Positions 17,287 through 25,925 of a stretch of 64,000 bases of DNA are shown in pieces; position 1 is the first letter of the stretch; each line of letters opens with the position of its first letter. The stretch comes from JANSWY01 sp965243755. Its GTDB lineage: Bacteria > Bacteroidota > Bacteroidia > Cytophagales > Cyclobacteriaceae. The notes below the pieces were generated by a model. The model searched no databases, was not told where the DNA came from, and saw only the letters and a list, made by a program, of their open reading frames with translations. Both the position numbers and the translations under genes were made by a program. The DNA is taken from the NCBI GenBank assembly GCA_965243755.1, contig CBDEVW010000002.1, forward strand, positions 434,001 through 498,000, given 5' to 3'.

Positions 17287-18392
17287 ATTGTTATGACATT
17301 TGCCTTCCCCTCTGCTATACTGAAAAATCGAACCTTTTCACCATAGTGTCTGAATATTGCTAATGAACGTTCTGGCCGGGCATCAGTGATGAATACCTGA
17401 CCAAATTTTGATTCATTGATCAAAGCTACGAATTTTTCAATTCGTAAATCATCCAATTTATCGAAGATGTCATCCAGTAGCAGTAGTGGCAGTGACTGAG
17501 ACTTTTCTTTAATGAGATCAAACTGTGCCAACCTTAACGCTATAGCAAAGGATTTTTGTTGACCCTGGGAGCCAAACTTTTTTATGGCCACCTCATTCAT
17601 CTGAAATGCCAAATCATCTTTGTGCACTCCCATGGTGGTCCTTTGTAAGACCAGGTCTTTTTTCAGAGAGGACCTGAATTTATTTTCAAATTCAGGTTCC
17701 AGTAATTGGGAGTCATAGTGAATCGACACCTGTTCCTTGTCACTGGAAATATAATGATAGTGCTTTTCAAAAAAGGGTTGAAACTCCTTTAGAAAATTTG
17801 CTCTGGCCTGAAAGATCATATTACCCAATGAAAGCAGTTTTACGTCATAGGATTCAAATAAATCGTAATCCGGCTTTTTCTCGGAAGGCCAGTTTTTGAG
17901 AAGGTTATTTCTTTGTTTGAGGGTATGATTGTATTGTATGAGGTGATCGAGATATTTTTTGTCAAGCTGGGAAATGGTTGCGTCAATGAATTTTCTTCGT
18001 GATTCACTTCCTTCCCTGATAATATAAGTGTCATCAGGTGAAACAAACACCAATGGAATCGTACCAATATGATCGCTGAATTTGGCAATTTCCTCTCCAT
18101 CAACTTTAAATATTTTCTTTTGTCTTGTTTGCAGCGCACAAGTCAGTTTGATTGACTTTTCATTTTTTTTCAAATAACCATTTATTGCGCACAAATTCTG
18201 ATCATGTCTGATGCTTTGATTATCCTGACCATTCAAAGCACTTTTTGTAAAGGCCAGGTAATAAATGGCATCCAGCAGATTGGTTTTCCCTTCACCGTTG
18301 TTGCCGGTAAGACAGTTTACCTGAGGACCAAATTCAACAGAAAGGTCTTCATAGTTCTTAAAGTTTGTCAGTGCAATTTTTTCGAGGAACAT
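17283..18392 (-). CDS. recF: RecF, DNA replication and repair protein
   Basis: A 369-residue SMC-like ATPase that loads RecA at gaps in single-stranded DNA. The ATG at 18392 (MFLEKIALTNFKNYE) fits the family start; a longer frame adds 21 residues and would cover the divergent pdhA promoter. Walker A is GNNGEGKTN, the signature region is KFGSQGQQKSFAIALRLAQ, and Walker B is LPLLLLDDIFDKLD. It is translationally coupled to the DciA-like gene and divergent from pdhA. Confidence 0.95.
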   Translation of the reverse strand: MFLEKIALTNFKNYEDLSVEFGPQVNCLTGNNGEGKTNLLDAIYYLAFTKSALNGQDNQSIRHDQNLCAINGYLKKNEKSIKLTCALQTRQKKIFKVDGEEIAKFSDHIGTIPLVFVSPDDTYIIREGSESRRKFIDATISQLDKKYLDHLIQYNHTLKQRNNLLKNWPSEKKPDYDLFESYDVKLLSLGNMIFQARANFLKEFQPFFEKHYHYISSDKEQVSIHYDSQLLEPEFENKFRSSLKKDLVLQRTTMGVHKDDLAFQMNEVAIKKFGSQGQQKSFAIALRLAQFDLIKEKSQSLPLLLLDDIFDKLDDLRIEKFVALINESKFGQVFITDARPERSLAIFRHYGEKVRFFSIAEGKANVITI

Positions 18393-18397
18393 TAAAT

Positions 18398-18428
18398 TTT
18401 GTCTAGTGCCTTGTTTTTGGTAATTTCG
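18398..18428 (+). promoter_or_regulatory. Promoter of pdhA
   Basis: TTTG at 18398-18401, a 19-nt spacer, and TAATTTCG at 18421-18428, a seven of eight match to TAnnTTTG with all positions but one conserved. Spacing fits the Bacteroidota sigma-A consensus. It would start transcription around 18435, leaving about 37 nt of leader. Confidence 0.5.
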
Positions 18429-18471
18429 CAGGGCATTGACCCGATGGACTACCAATCAATATTAATGTACT

Positions 18472-19503
18472 ATGGCAGAATCAAAAGCAAAAAAGAAACC
18501 CGCATCCAAAGCTAAAGATAAATTTTCCAAAGAAACTTACATGACATGGTATGAGAGCATGTTAATGATGAGAAGATTTGAGGAGAAAGCAGGTCAGCTG
18601 TATGGTCAGCAAAAGATCAGGGGTTTCTGTCACTTATATATCGGGCAGGAAGCTTGTGTTGCCGGAGCTGTTTCGGCACTTAAGAAAGGAGACAGCTACA
18701 TTACCGCTTACAGGGATCATGCTCATCCAATAGCACTGGGTTCAGACCCAAAGGCCATCATGGCTGAACTTTATGGGAAAGAAACAGGAATCTCCAAAGG
18801 TAAAGGAGGCTCAATGCACATGTTCGATAAGGAAAACCATTTCTATGGTGGTCATGGTATTGTTGGAGGCCAGATTCCTCTGGGAGCAGGAATTGCATTT
18901 GCAGAGAAGTACCGGGGTACTGATCACCTTTGCATGTGTTATATGGGAGACGGTGCAGTACGACAAGGAGCGTTTCATGAAGGTCTAAACATGGCAATGA
19001 CAATGAAGTTGCCAGTGATTTTTGTGATTGAAAACAATGGTTACGCCATGGGGACATCAGTACAAAGAACCTCAAATGTGACCGACCTTTATGTTTTGGG
19101 TGAAGCCTACGAAATGCCTTCGGCTCCTGTTGATGCTATGTCAGTAGAGGAGGTTCATAAGGCAGTTGAAGAAGCAGCAGCCAGAGCCAGAAGAGGTGAC
19201 GGCCCAACGCTATTAGAGTTCAGAACTTACAGATACAAAGGCCACTCAATGTCTGATCCGGCAAAATACAGAACAAAGGAGGAGGTAGAGCAATACAAAC
19301 AAAGGGATCCAATAGAGCAGGTGAAGGCGACAATACTTAAAAATAAGTATGCTACTGAGGAGGAATTAGCTTCAATTGATGCCAAAATCAAAGAAGAAGT
19401 TAAGGAATGCGTAGAATTTGCTGAGAACTCAGCATTCCCAGATGCATCGGAGGCTTACAAGGATGTATACGCAGATACCGATTACCCTTATATCGAGAGT
19501 TAA
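18472..19503 (+). CDS. pdhA: Pyruvate dehydrogenase E1 component, alpha subunit
   Basis: A 343-residue thiamine-diphosphate enzyme subunit that decarboxylates pyruvate with the E1 beta subunit and feeds E2. The TPP/Mg motif runs from GDGAVRQGAFHEG to VIFVIENNGYAMG; the phosphorylation-loop region YRYKGHSMSDPAKYRTKEEV is conserved. A Lys/Ala-rich N-terminal extension (residues 2-17) precedes the catalytic domain, common in Bacteroidota. E1 beta and E2 are not adjacent. It is transcribed divergently from recF. Confidence 0.95.
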   Translation: MAESKAKKKPASKAKDKFSKETYMTWYESMLMMRRFEEKAGQLYGQQKIRGFCHLYIGQEACVAGAVSALKKGDSYITAYRDHAHPIALGSDPKAIMAELYGKETGISKGKGGSMHMFDKENHFYGGHGIVGGQIPLGAGIAFAEKYRGTDHLCMCYMGDGAVRQGAFHEGLNMAMTMKLPVIFVIENNGYAMGTSVQRTSNVTDLYVLGEAYEMPSAPVDAMSVEEVHKAVEEAAARARRGDGPTLLEFRTYRYKGHSMSDPAKYRTKEEVEQYKQRDPIEQVKATILKNKYATEEELASIDAKIKEEVKECVEFAENSAFPDASEAYKDVYADTDYPYIES

Positions 19504-19545
19504 AGAAAGAAAAAAGAGGATTGCACATTAATTCAAATAAATTTT

Positions 19546-19553
19546 TAAATTTG
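19546..19553 (+). promoter_or_regulatory. -7 promoter element for the TPR gene
   Basis: TAAATTTG matches TAnnTTTG exactly. An ATTG at 19520-19523, 22 nt upstream, may serve as an imperfect -33 box. The ATG follows 20 nt later. Confidence 0.45.
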
Positions 19554-19572
19554 CGTCCTTAAATTTTGAAGA

Positions 19573-20286
19573 ATGGCAAAGACCAAGAAGAAAGCTGCTA
19601 CTAGCGGTAACGAGATTTATGAGAGCCCGGAGGCACTTGCAGAACAGCTGACTAAAGCGGAGCAATTTCTGGAAGACAAGAAGAACAGAGGGGTGGTTTT
19701 AGGTGTTGGCGGTTTGATCGCATTGATTGCTGCAGCACTTGTTGGTTTTAGATTTTATACCACAAACCTGAATGAGGAGGCTCAAAATGAGCTGTTTCAG
19801 GCAGTTTACTACTTTGAGGCAGACAGCTTGGGTAAAGCCCTAAATGGTGACGGAAACAACTATGGATTTCTTGAAATCATTGAGGAGTTTGGCATGACCG
19901 ATGCTGCAAACCTTGCTAATTATTATGCTGGTGCGTGCTATCTGAAGCTTGGAGATTATGAAAATGCCATTAGATACCTGAAAGAGTTTTCTGCTTCTGA
20001 TTTATTGGTACAGGCAAAAGCCTATGCATTAATAGGAGATGCTCAAATGGAATTGAATGATCATGAGGCAGCATACAATAGCTACATAAAAGCTGCTGAC
20101 TATAAATCGAATGCTCAGTTTACTCCACTTTATTTAACGAAAGCTGCAGTGGCGGCTGAAACTAAAGGTGATAAACAGGCAGCTATAAAAGCTTATGGTA
20201 AGATTGTTGACAACTACAAGAAATCTTCATTTTACCAGGATGCTCGAAAACATAAAGCAAGACTGGAAGCATCATTAGCTGAGTAG
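19573..20286 (+). CDS. Membrane-anchored tetratricopeptide repeat protein
   Basis: A 237-residue protein with a Lys-rich cytoplasmic tail, a single membrane helix at about residues 41-60 (VVLGVGGLIALIAAALVGF) and a periplasmic region of TPR-type helix pairs (ANLANYYAGACYLKLGDYENAI, AKAYALIGDAQMELNDHEAAYNSYIKA). The layout is like YfgM of E. coli, which works with PpiD at the translocon, but that is only a structural analogy. It is followed by an intrinsic terminator and then ribH; the TPR-ribH pairing is common in Bacteroidota. Confidence 0.8.
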   Translation: MAKTKKKAATSGNEIYESPEALAEQLTKAEQFLEDKKNRGVVLGVGGLIALIAAALVGFRFYTTNLNEEAQNELFQAVYYFEADSLGKALNGDGNNYGFLEIIEEFGMTDAANLANYYAGACYLKLGDYENAIRYLKEFSASDLLVQAKAYALIGDAQMELNDHEAAYNSYIKAADYKSNAQFTPLYLTKAAVAAETKGDKQAAIKAYGKIVDNYKKSSFYQDARKHKARLEASLAE

Positions 20287-20311
20287 CCGAACTAAAAGAA
20301 TTTCGAAAGAA

Positions 20312-20346
20312 AAGGGATAAGGCAAAAAGCTTTATCCCTTTTTTTG
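20312..20346 (+). terminator. Intrinsic terminator after the TPR gene
   Basis: A 12-bp stem, AAGGGATAAGGC with GCTTTATCCCTT (one G-T pair), a loop of five A, and a run of T to 20345. It begins 25 nt after the stop codon. Confidence 0.9.
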
Positions 20347-20352
20347 TATCAA

Positions 20353-20360
20353 TATTTTTG
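20353..20360 (+). promoter_or_regulatory. -7 promoter element for ribH
   Basis: TATTTTTG matches TAnnTTTG. It sits directly after the upstream terminator and 17 nt before the ribH ATG. A -33 box would fall inside the terminator stem and is not recognisable. Confidence 0.4.
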
Positions 20361-20377
20361 AATCACTAAATATAAAA

Positions 20378-20857
20378 ATGGCATCATCACAAAAAAACCT
20401 AAGCGATTACAGCGGTAGCAACATCAAAGATATCTCCGCAAAGAAATTTGCAATTGTAGTGTCAGAGTGGAACGAAGAAGTAACAGAATCTCTTTATGCC
20501 GGGGCAGTTGACACCTTGAAAAAACACGGAGCAAGTGCTGATAATATCATTAGAAGAAATGTGCCGGGAAGTTTCGAGCTTTCCCTTGGTGCACAATGGA
20601 TGGCAGAAAAAAAGGATATTGATGCGGTTATTTGTATCGGATGTGTGATTCAAGGAGAAACCAAACATTTTGATTTTATCTGCGATGCTGTAGCAAATGG
20701 TATTACCAATGTCAGTTTGAAATATAATAAACCAGTAATATTTGGTGTGCTCACCCCAAACTCCCAAAAGCAAGCTTTAGATCGCGCCGGTGGAAAGCAT
20801 GGAAATAAGGGAGATGAAGCTGCGATTACCGCAATTAAAATGTTAGGCTTTGAATAA
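20378..20857 (+). CDS. ribH: 6,7-dimethyl-8-ribityllumazine synthase
   Basis: A 159-residue enzyme of riboflavin synthesis that condenses 5-amino-6-ribitylaminouracil with dihydroxybutanone phosphate, forming capsid-like or pentameric assemblies. Landmarks are FAIVVSEWNEEVTESLYAGA (substrate loop), RRNVPGSFELSLGAQWMA, the VICIGCVIQGETKHFDFIC phosphate-binding/catalytic His region, and PVIFGVLTPNSQKQALDRAGG. Length is normal. No other rib gene is adjacent, as is frequent in Bacteroidota. Confidence 0.95.
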   Translation: MASSQKNLSDYSGSNIKDISAKKFAIVVSEWNEEVTESLYAGAVDTLKKHGASADNIIRRNVPGSFELSLGAQWMAEKKDIDAVICIGCVIQGETKHFDFICDAVANGITNVSLKYNKPVIFGVLTPNSQKQALDRAGGKHGNKGDEAAITAIKMLGFE

Positions 20858-20914
20858 CCCTTAACAATAACAACAAACCCTTTTGTCGTATTATTTTTCT
20901 AATCACTAATCAAA

Positions 20915-22234
20915 ATGAAAGTTTTAAAATTTGGAGGAACTTCAGTGGGAAGTCCTGAGAGAATGCGTGGAGTAAGGGAAATCATTACCAGAGATAATGA
21001 TAAGAAAATCGTTGTTTTATCTGCAGTTTCCGGCACCACAAATACACTGGTTGAAGTGGCTTCACAATATGCTGGTGGAAATGCTGAAAAAAGCCAGGAA
21101 ATCATTAAAGAACTTTATCAGAAGTATGAAAAGTTTGTAGATGATCTCTATCAGGGAGATGATTATAAACAGAAGGGTATGGAGGTAGTGGACCTCTATT
21201 TTGATCAAATCAATAAGTTGATCAAGCAACCATTTTTTGAACAAACAGAAAAAATTCTTGTGGTTCAGGGAGAACTCATTTCTACGAACCTATTCATTCT
21301 GCACCTTAAAGAAGAAGGAGTAAATGCTAACCTGATTCCAGCGACCGACTTTATGGTGCTAAGCGAAAGCAACGAACCAGATTTGCTTGAAATTGAATCT
21401 CGTTTGAAACAACAACTGGAGGAGAATGAAACCTACGATATACTAATAACTCAGGGCTTCATTTGTAAAAATTTTAATGGAGGCATTGATAACCTAAAGC
21501 GTGGAGGTAGTGATTATAGTGCTACATTGATTGGTGCTGCCATTAGGGCAGAAGAAACCCAGATTTGGACGGATATTGATGGCATGCACAACAATGACCC
21601 CCGAATTGTTGAGAATACTTTCCCAATTGCTCAGTTGTCTTTTGATGAAGCTGGGGAGCTGGCATACTTTGGCGCAAAGATTCTTCACCCCAATTGTATC
21701 ATTCCTGCACAACAGAGGAATATGCCGGTAAGAATTAAAAATACCATGGATCCTGATGCCAAGGGGACATTGATTACCTCCGAGAAAAACCCGGACACTG
21801 TTAAAGCTATTGCTGTCAAAGATGGAATTACGGCCATTAAGGTGAAGTCCTCCAGAATGATTCTGGCCTATGGTTTCCTTCGTAGAATTTTTGAGGTTTT
21901 CGAGAAGTATAAAACCCCCATCGATATGATTACGACTTCAGAGATCGCTGTATCTCTCACAATAGACAATCCTGAAAAGCTGACTGAAATTGTGGAAGAG
22001 ATCAGTCCATATGGATCGGTAGAAGTTGATAAGAATCAGTCAATTATTTGTATTGTAGGGGATTTTGTGGCTCAAAGAAAAGGAGTTGGTAAAGATATCT
22101 TTAAAGCACTGGATGAAATACCCATCAGGATGATATCGTACGGAGGAAGTAAAAACAATATTTCACTCCTCATCGATTCCAATTATAAGAAGGAAGCCCT
22201 GATCGCTTTAAACCGAGAACTATTTGGTCTCTAA
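20915..22234 (+). CDS. lysC: Aspartokinase, monofunctional
   Basis: A 439-residue aspartate kinase that makes aspartyl phosphate for lysine, threonine and methionine. The nucleotide motif MKVLKFGGTSVGSPERM starts the protein, GGSDYSATLIGAAI and WTDIDGMHNNDPRIV complete the catalytic site, and two ACT domains occupy the last 140 residues (VKAIAVKDGITAIKVKSS onwards). It is distinct from the bifunctional enzyme at 46.5 kb and may supply lysine and diaminopimelate under its own feedback control (inference). Its 3' end overlaps the convergent nhaD gene by 4 bp. Confidence 0.93.
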   Translation: MKVLKFGGTSVGSPERMRGVREIITRDNDKKIVVLSAVSGTTNTLVEVASQYAGGNAEKSQEIIKELYQKYEKFVDDLYQGDDYKQKGMEVVDLYFDQINKLIKQPFFEQTEKILVVQGELISTNLFILHLKEEGVNANLIPATDFMVLSESNEPDLLEIESRLKQQLEENETYDILITQGFICKNFNGGIDNLKRGGSDYSATLIGAAIRAEETQIWTDIDGMHNNDPRIVENTFPIAQLSFDEAGELAYFGAKILHPNCIIPAQQRNMPVRIKNTMDPDAKGTLITSEKNPDTVKAIAVKDGITAIKVKSSRMILAYGFLRRIFEVFEKYKTPIDMITTSEIAVSLTIDNPEKLTEIVEEISPYGSVEVDKNQSIICIVGDFVAQRKGVGKDIFKALDEIPIRMISYGGSKNNISLLIDSNYKKEALIALNRELFGL

Positions 22235-23748
22235 ACTGGCTTGAGGGCGAAGAATATCAGCCACACCAACAATAAAAGAGGTACCAGAATCGGAATGGAG
22301 AACCGAATAATGTAGCCAAAGAAAGATGGCATTTTGATACCAACCTGTTCGGCAATGGATTTGACCATGAAGTTGGGTCCATTGCCTATATAGGTCATTG
22401 CTCCAAAAAATACTGCTGCAACCGAAATTGCCATCAGATTCAGAGTGGAGTCATGATAACCGCCATTTGAGTAGGCAATAACCTCGTTGATATTATTGAT
22501 ACTTGCACCATTAGATGCCATAGCGGCAGTCAGGAAGTTGATATAGGTGGGGGCGTTATCCAAAAAACCTGAAAGTATGCCCGTCCCCCAGTATAGTGTG
22601 TTATGGTTGATTAATGCTGCGCCTTCTGGTGATTTGGCGTAATCTCCAACCATTTCAAGGGCAGGCATCATGGTACCAAAAATTCCCACAAATATGAAAG
22701 CGACTTCCCGAATTGGCTCAAAACTAAAGTCATTACCATTGAGCGCCTGTTTATCAGCAAATTTGAATGAAAGGTAAGCACAGGTAAGCATGATGATTTC
22801 CCTTACAAATGAAAACTTTTGTCCATCATAATGAATGGCAGGAACCCAATCCAACACATTTGGATCCAAAAATACTGAACCCACAACCACACCCAGCCAA
22901 ATGAAATTCCTGCTCCCACGTAAGCCTACTTTTCCAGTATGCTCAATCACCTCTTCCCCAAAAGAATAATCTGATTTATTGCCCTTATCAAAAAAGTAAA
23001 ACACAGCAGTCAGAATTAAGATAGCAATAATCCAGGGCAAAAAATTGTTGGTAAGTGTCCAGAAGAATGGAACCCCTTTTAAGAAACCTAAAAACAATGG
23101 CGGGTCACCAATTGGAGTAAGACTACCACCGATGTTACTTACAATGAAAATAAAAAATATAATGTGATACGCTTTGATCCTGTTTTTATTTAGGCGTATA
23201 AAAGGTCGGATTAAGAGCATTGATGCTCCTGTTGTTCCAATGATATTGGCAATGACGGCACCTATTAACAGAATTATTGCATTAGTCATTGGGGTTGCCT
23301 CTTTATCCACAATTATCATAATACCGCCAGAAGCAATATACAATCCAGCCAATAGAGCGATAAACTGAACATATTCGGCTAAAGCGTGAACTGGAGCATG
23401 ATGATTATGTAACCCAAACAAATAATACAACACAATTACAGCAGCTAGAAAAACTGCCACTATGGGATAACTTTTGTGCCAAAAATGTTCATAGAATAAG
23501 GGACCAGTGGCTATCATCAACAGTAAAATGATGAATGGCATTACGGTCCATGTTGGAGGCGCATGATGTGCCTCTTCCGCTACATGATTACCTTCCTGAC
23601 CATGCTCCTGGTCTTTTGGATGGTCCTGATCAACAATTTCTGTGGTACCCTTACCATTATGGTCTGCAAAACTCACACCAGGAATAAGTAATATTCCGAC
23701 AGCCAACACAAATGCAAAAAGAACTTTGAGATTTTTTAGTAAGGGCAT
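22231..23748 (-). CDS. nhaD: NhaD-type Na+/H+ antiporter
   Basis: A 505-residue inner-membrane protein of the ion-transporter superfamily. It has a cleavable or anchor-type signal (residues 1-28), a His/Asp/Glu-rich periplasmic segment (residues 29-65), and about 12-13 helices. Motifs such as IIGTTGASMLLIRPFIR, NIGGSLTPIGDPPLFLGFLKG and GFLDNAPTYINFLTAA are characteristic of NhaD. It exchanges Na+ (or Li+) for protons, fitting a marine or salt-exposed lifestyle. The last 4 bp overlap lysC tail to tail. Confidence 0.9.
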   Translation of the reverse strand: MPLLKNLKVLFAFVLAVGILLIPGVSFADHNGKGTTEIVDQDHPKDQEHGQEGNHVAEEAHHAPPTWTVMPFIILLLMIATGPLFYEHFWHKSYPIVAVFLAAVIVLYYLFGLHNHHAPVHALAEYVQFIALLAGLYIASGGIMIIVDKEATPMTNAIILLIGAVIANIIGTTGASMLLIRPFIRLNKNRIKAYHIIFFIFIVSNIGGSLTPIGDPPLFLGFLKGVPFFWTLTNNFLPWIIAILILTAVFYFFDKGNKSDYSFGEEVIEHTGKVGLRGSRNFIWLGVVVGSVFLDPNVLDWVPAIHYDGQKFSFVREIIMLTCAYLSFKFADKQALNGNDFSFEPIREVAFIFVGIFGTMMPALEMVGDYAKSPEGAALINHNTLYWGTGILSGFLDNAPTYINFLTAAMASNGASINNINEVIAYSNGGYHDSTLNLMAISVAAVFFGAMTYIGNGPNFMVKSIAEQVGIKMPSFFGYIIRFSIPILVPLLLLVWLIFFALKPV

Positions 23749-23799
23749 TGATTAAAGTTATAGAATAAGGTTAATCATTCACACTATTTTATACAAATC

Positions 23800-25032
23800 T
23801 TAGGTTAATTGTTTTAAAGCAATTTCAAACGAAGTTCTGGCAATTTGAGTTTTGTTTGGGTTAGCTTTATTTGTTTTTGCCAGCGCTTCCCGTATGACCC
23901 TCGAGATGTCCGTAAATATAGCATCATCAGTGATTTTTTCATCATTTTCAGGGTCCATTAAGTACGCAAAAGTTCTGGCCATCCCACAATTGGCAATAAA
24001 ATCAGGTAATAGCGACACATTATTGTCTACATATTCTGCGATTGGACCAAAAAATATTTCAGGATCCTCGAATGGTACATTGGCTCCACAGGAAACAACT
24101 TCCAGTCCATTGTTGATCATGCGCTCAGCCTGTTCCCTACTCACAAGACGTGATGCTGCGGCAGGAATGAATATTTCAGCACCGATATCCCAAATCTTAT
24201 CATTCACATCCTCAAAGGAGAGCATGTTATCTGCTACCAGTTTATTTCCATCACGATGATAGAAAAGGTCCTTGATTTCCTGAAGTCCCATGCCTTCGGT
24301 ATTAATCAATCCACCAACTCTGTCTATGATGCCTGAAATTTTCACACCATAGGTAGTCAGATAAGTAGCGGCAGTTGCTCCCACATTACCCCAACCCTGG
24401 ATAATGGCTTTTTTGTTTGACACATCTCCACCCCATAACTCATAGTAATGTCTTACCGCTTCAGCCACTCCAAACCCGGTAATCATATCTGCTACGGTAT
24501 ATTTCTTGTCGGAGGTAGGAACATATTTTTGATCTTCCAGAATTTTTGAAACACCATGTCTCAACCGTCCAATCATTTGGATCTTCTGTGGCTTCTTCGG
24601 ATTAAAGTGACCATTTACAATTCCTTCCTGCGGGTGCCATAGACCATAATCTTCCGTAATGGGAATAACCTCATGGATTTCATCTACATTGAGGTCTCCT
24701 CCAGTGCCATAGTAGCTTTTTAGTAATGGGAATACAGCTTTGTACCATCGCTTCAACACCTCACCTTTTCTGGGGTCATTGGGATCGAAATTGATACCGG
24801 ATTTTGCACCTCCAATCGGTGGGCCAGATACTGTGAACTTCACTTCCATGGTTTTGGCAAGAGACTCAACTTCTCTTTTATCCAGTCCTTTTCTCATTCG
24901 TGTTCCACCTCCGGCAGCACCATTTCTAAGAGAGTTAATTACTACCCAGCCCTGAGCATCGGTCTCCGAGTCTGACCATTCAAAAACCACTTCCGGGGTT
25001 TTATTTTCAAACTTTTTTAAAAGCTCTTTCAT
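23800..25032 (-). CDS. Glu/Leu/Phe/Val-type amino acid dehydrogenase (probable glutamate dehydrogenase)
   Basis: A 410-residue oxidoreductase that interconverts an amino acid (probably glutamate) and its oxo-acid with NAD(P). The N-terminal domain contains GAAGGGTRMRKG, the catalytic-lysine signature SGPPIGGAKSGINFDP and GTGGDLNVDE; the Rossmann domain holds AIIQGWGNVGATAATYL, and VSCGANVPFEDPE follows. The sequence is of the Bacteroidota-type Glu/Leu dehydrogenase family; substrate choice cannot be fixed from sequence alone. It stands alone, with a promoter element upstream. Confidence 0.85.
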   Translation of the reverse strand: MKELLKKFENKTPEVVFEWSDSETDAQGWVVINSLRNGAAGGGTRMRKGLDKREVESLAKTMEVKFTVSGPPIGGAKSGINFDPNDPRKGEVLKRWYKAVFPLLKSYYGTGGDLNVDEIHEVIPITEDYGLWHPQEGIVNGHFNPKKPQKIQMIGRLRHGVSKILEDQKYVPTSDKKYTVADMITGFGVAEAVRHYYELWGGDVSNKKAIIQGWGNVGATAATYLTTYGVKISGIIDRVGGLINTEGMGLQEIKDLFYHRDGNKLVADNMLSFEDVNDKIWDIGAEIFIPAAASRLVSREQAERMINNGLEVVSCGANVPFEDPEIFFGPIAEYVDNNVSLLPDFIANCGMARTFAYLMDPENDEKITDDAIFTDISRVIREALAKTNKANPNKTQIARTSFEIALKQLT

Positions 25033-25069
25033 AAAAAAATCGATGTTGTGTTATTTGAAAATTTGGCGA

Positions 25070-25077
25070 CAAAGCTA
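25070..25077 (-). promoter_or_regulatory. -7 promoter element for the amino acid dehydrogenase gene
   Basis: On the minus strand TAGCTTTG, matching TAnnTTTG, giving a leader of about 30 nt before the ATG at 25032. Confidence 0.35.
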
Positions 25078-25162
25078 GTCAAAAGACACCATACTTGAAT
25101 AGCATCCCAGTGGCACTCTCTTTAATAAAAGGTTAAGATTAGTGACACCTTCAATTTTCCGC

Positions 25163-25170
25163 TATTTTTG
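25163..25170 (+). promoter_or_regulatory. -7 promoter element for coaX
   Basis: TATTTTTG matches TAnnTTTG. The coaX TTG starts 11 nt later, so the transcript would have almost no leader. No -33 TTTG is evident. Confidence 0.35.
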
Positions 25171-25181
25171 ATTCCCCAAAA

Positions 25182-25925
25182 TTGAACGGAACTTTGAAAA
25201 GATTAGTCATAGATATTGGCAATACCATTACAAAAGTAGCTGAACCAGGTGATAAGGAATTAGGTGAAGTTTCGACCTGGAAAAGCTTTATAGACCTTGC
25301 TGATATGATCAATCAAGGGTCGTATGACATTGTTGGTATCGCTTCTGTATCTGGAAGAGAGCAACAACTGCTTGACCTAATTAATGCCGATATTAAGGTG
25401 ATTACGCTTTCTTCGGGCACACCTCTACCTATAAAAGTGCATTATCATTCCATAGAAACGTTAGGTGTCGATAGAATTGCCGGAGTAGTTGGTGCTTTTG
25501 ATAATTTCCCGGGTCAAAACAGCCTGGTAATAGATCTTGGTACCTGCATTACATATGATTTCATTGACAATCAAAATATTTATCATGGAGGGGCTATATC
25601 TCCCGGGCTGGGCATGAGGTTAAAAGGGATGCATCAGTTTACCGGGAAATTGCCATTAATAGAAGTGACTGATTTGAATGATCACATTGAGATATTAGGA
25701 AAGTCCACGAAAGAGTCACTGGAGAGTGGTGCCTTCAACGGAATGCTAATGGAAATCAATGGCTTTATTTCCCATTTCATCGGGAAGTATCAGGGAATCA
25801 ACATAATATTGACCGGTGGTGACAGTTATCGTTTTGAATCTTTAATAAATCACCCCATCTTTGTAGCCCCCAAGTTGGTACTGCAGGGACTGAATCGCAT
25901 TTTAGATTATAATGAGAAGCTTTAA
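25182..25925 (+). CDS. coaX: Type III pantothenate kinase
   Basis: A 247-residue ASKHA-fold kinase catalysing the first step of coenzyme A synthesis. Motifs are VIDIGNTITKVAE at the N-terminus, HYHSIETLGVDRIAGVVGA, LVIDLGTCITYDFID and GGAISPGLGMRLKGMH. The frame has no ATG before these motifs: the start must be TTG at 25182 or TTG at 25194. The 3' end overlaps the next gene by 14 bp. It heads a cluster of envelope genes running to about 32.5 kb, a gene order seen in other Bacteroidota. Confidence 0.92.
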   Translation: MNGTLKRLVIDIGNTITKVAEPGDKELGEVSTWKSFIDLADMINQGSYDIVGIASVSGREQQLLDLINADIKVITLSSGTPLPIKVHYHSIETLGVDRIAGVVGAFDNFPGQNSLVIDLGTCITYDFIDNQNIYHGGAISPGLGMRLKGMHQFTGKLPLIEVTDLNDHIEILGKSTKESLESGAFNGMLMEINGFISHFIGKYQGINIILTGGDSYRFESLINHPIFVAPKLVLQGLNRILDYNEKL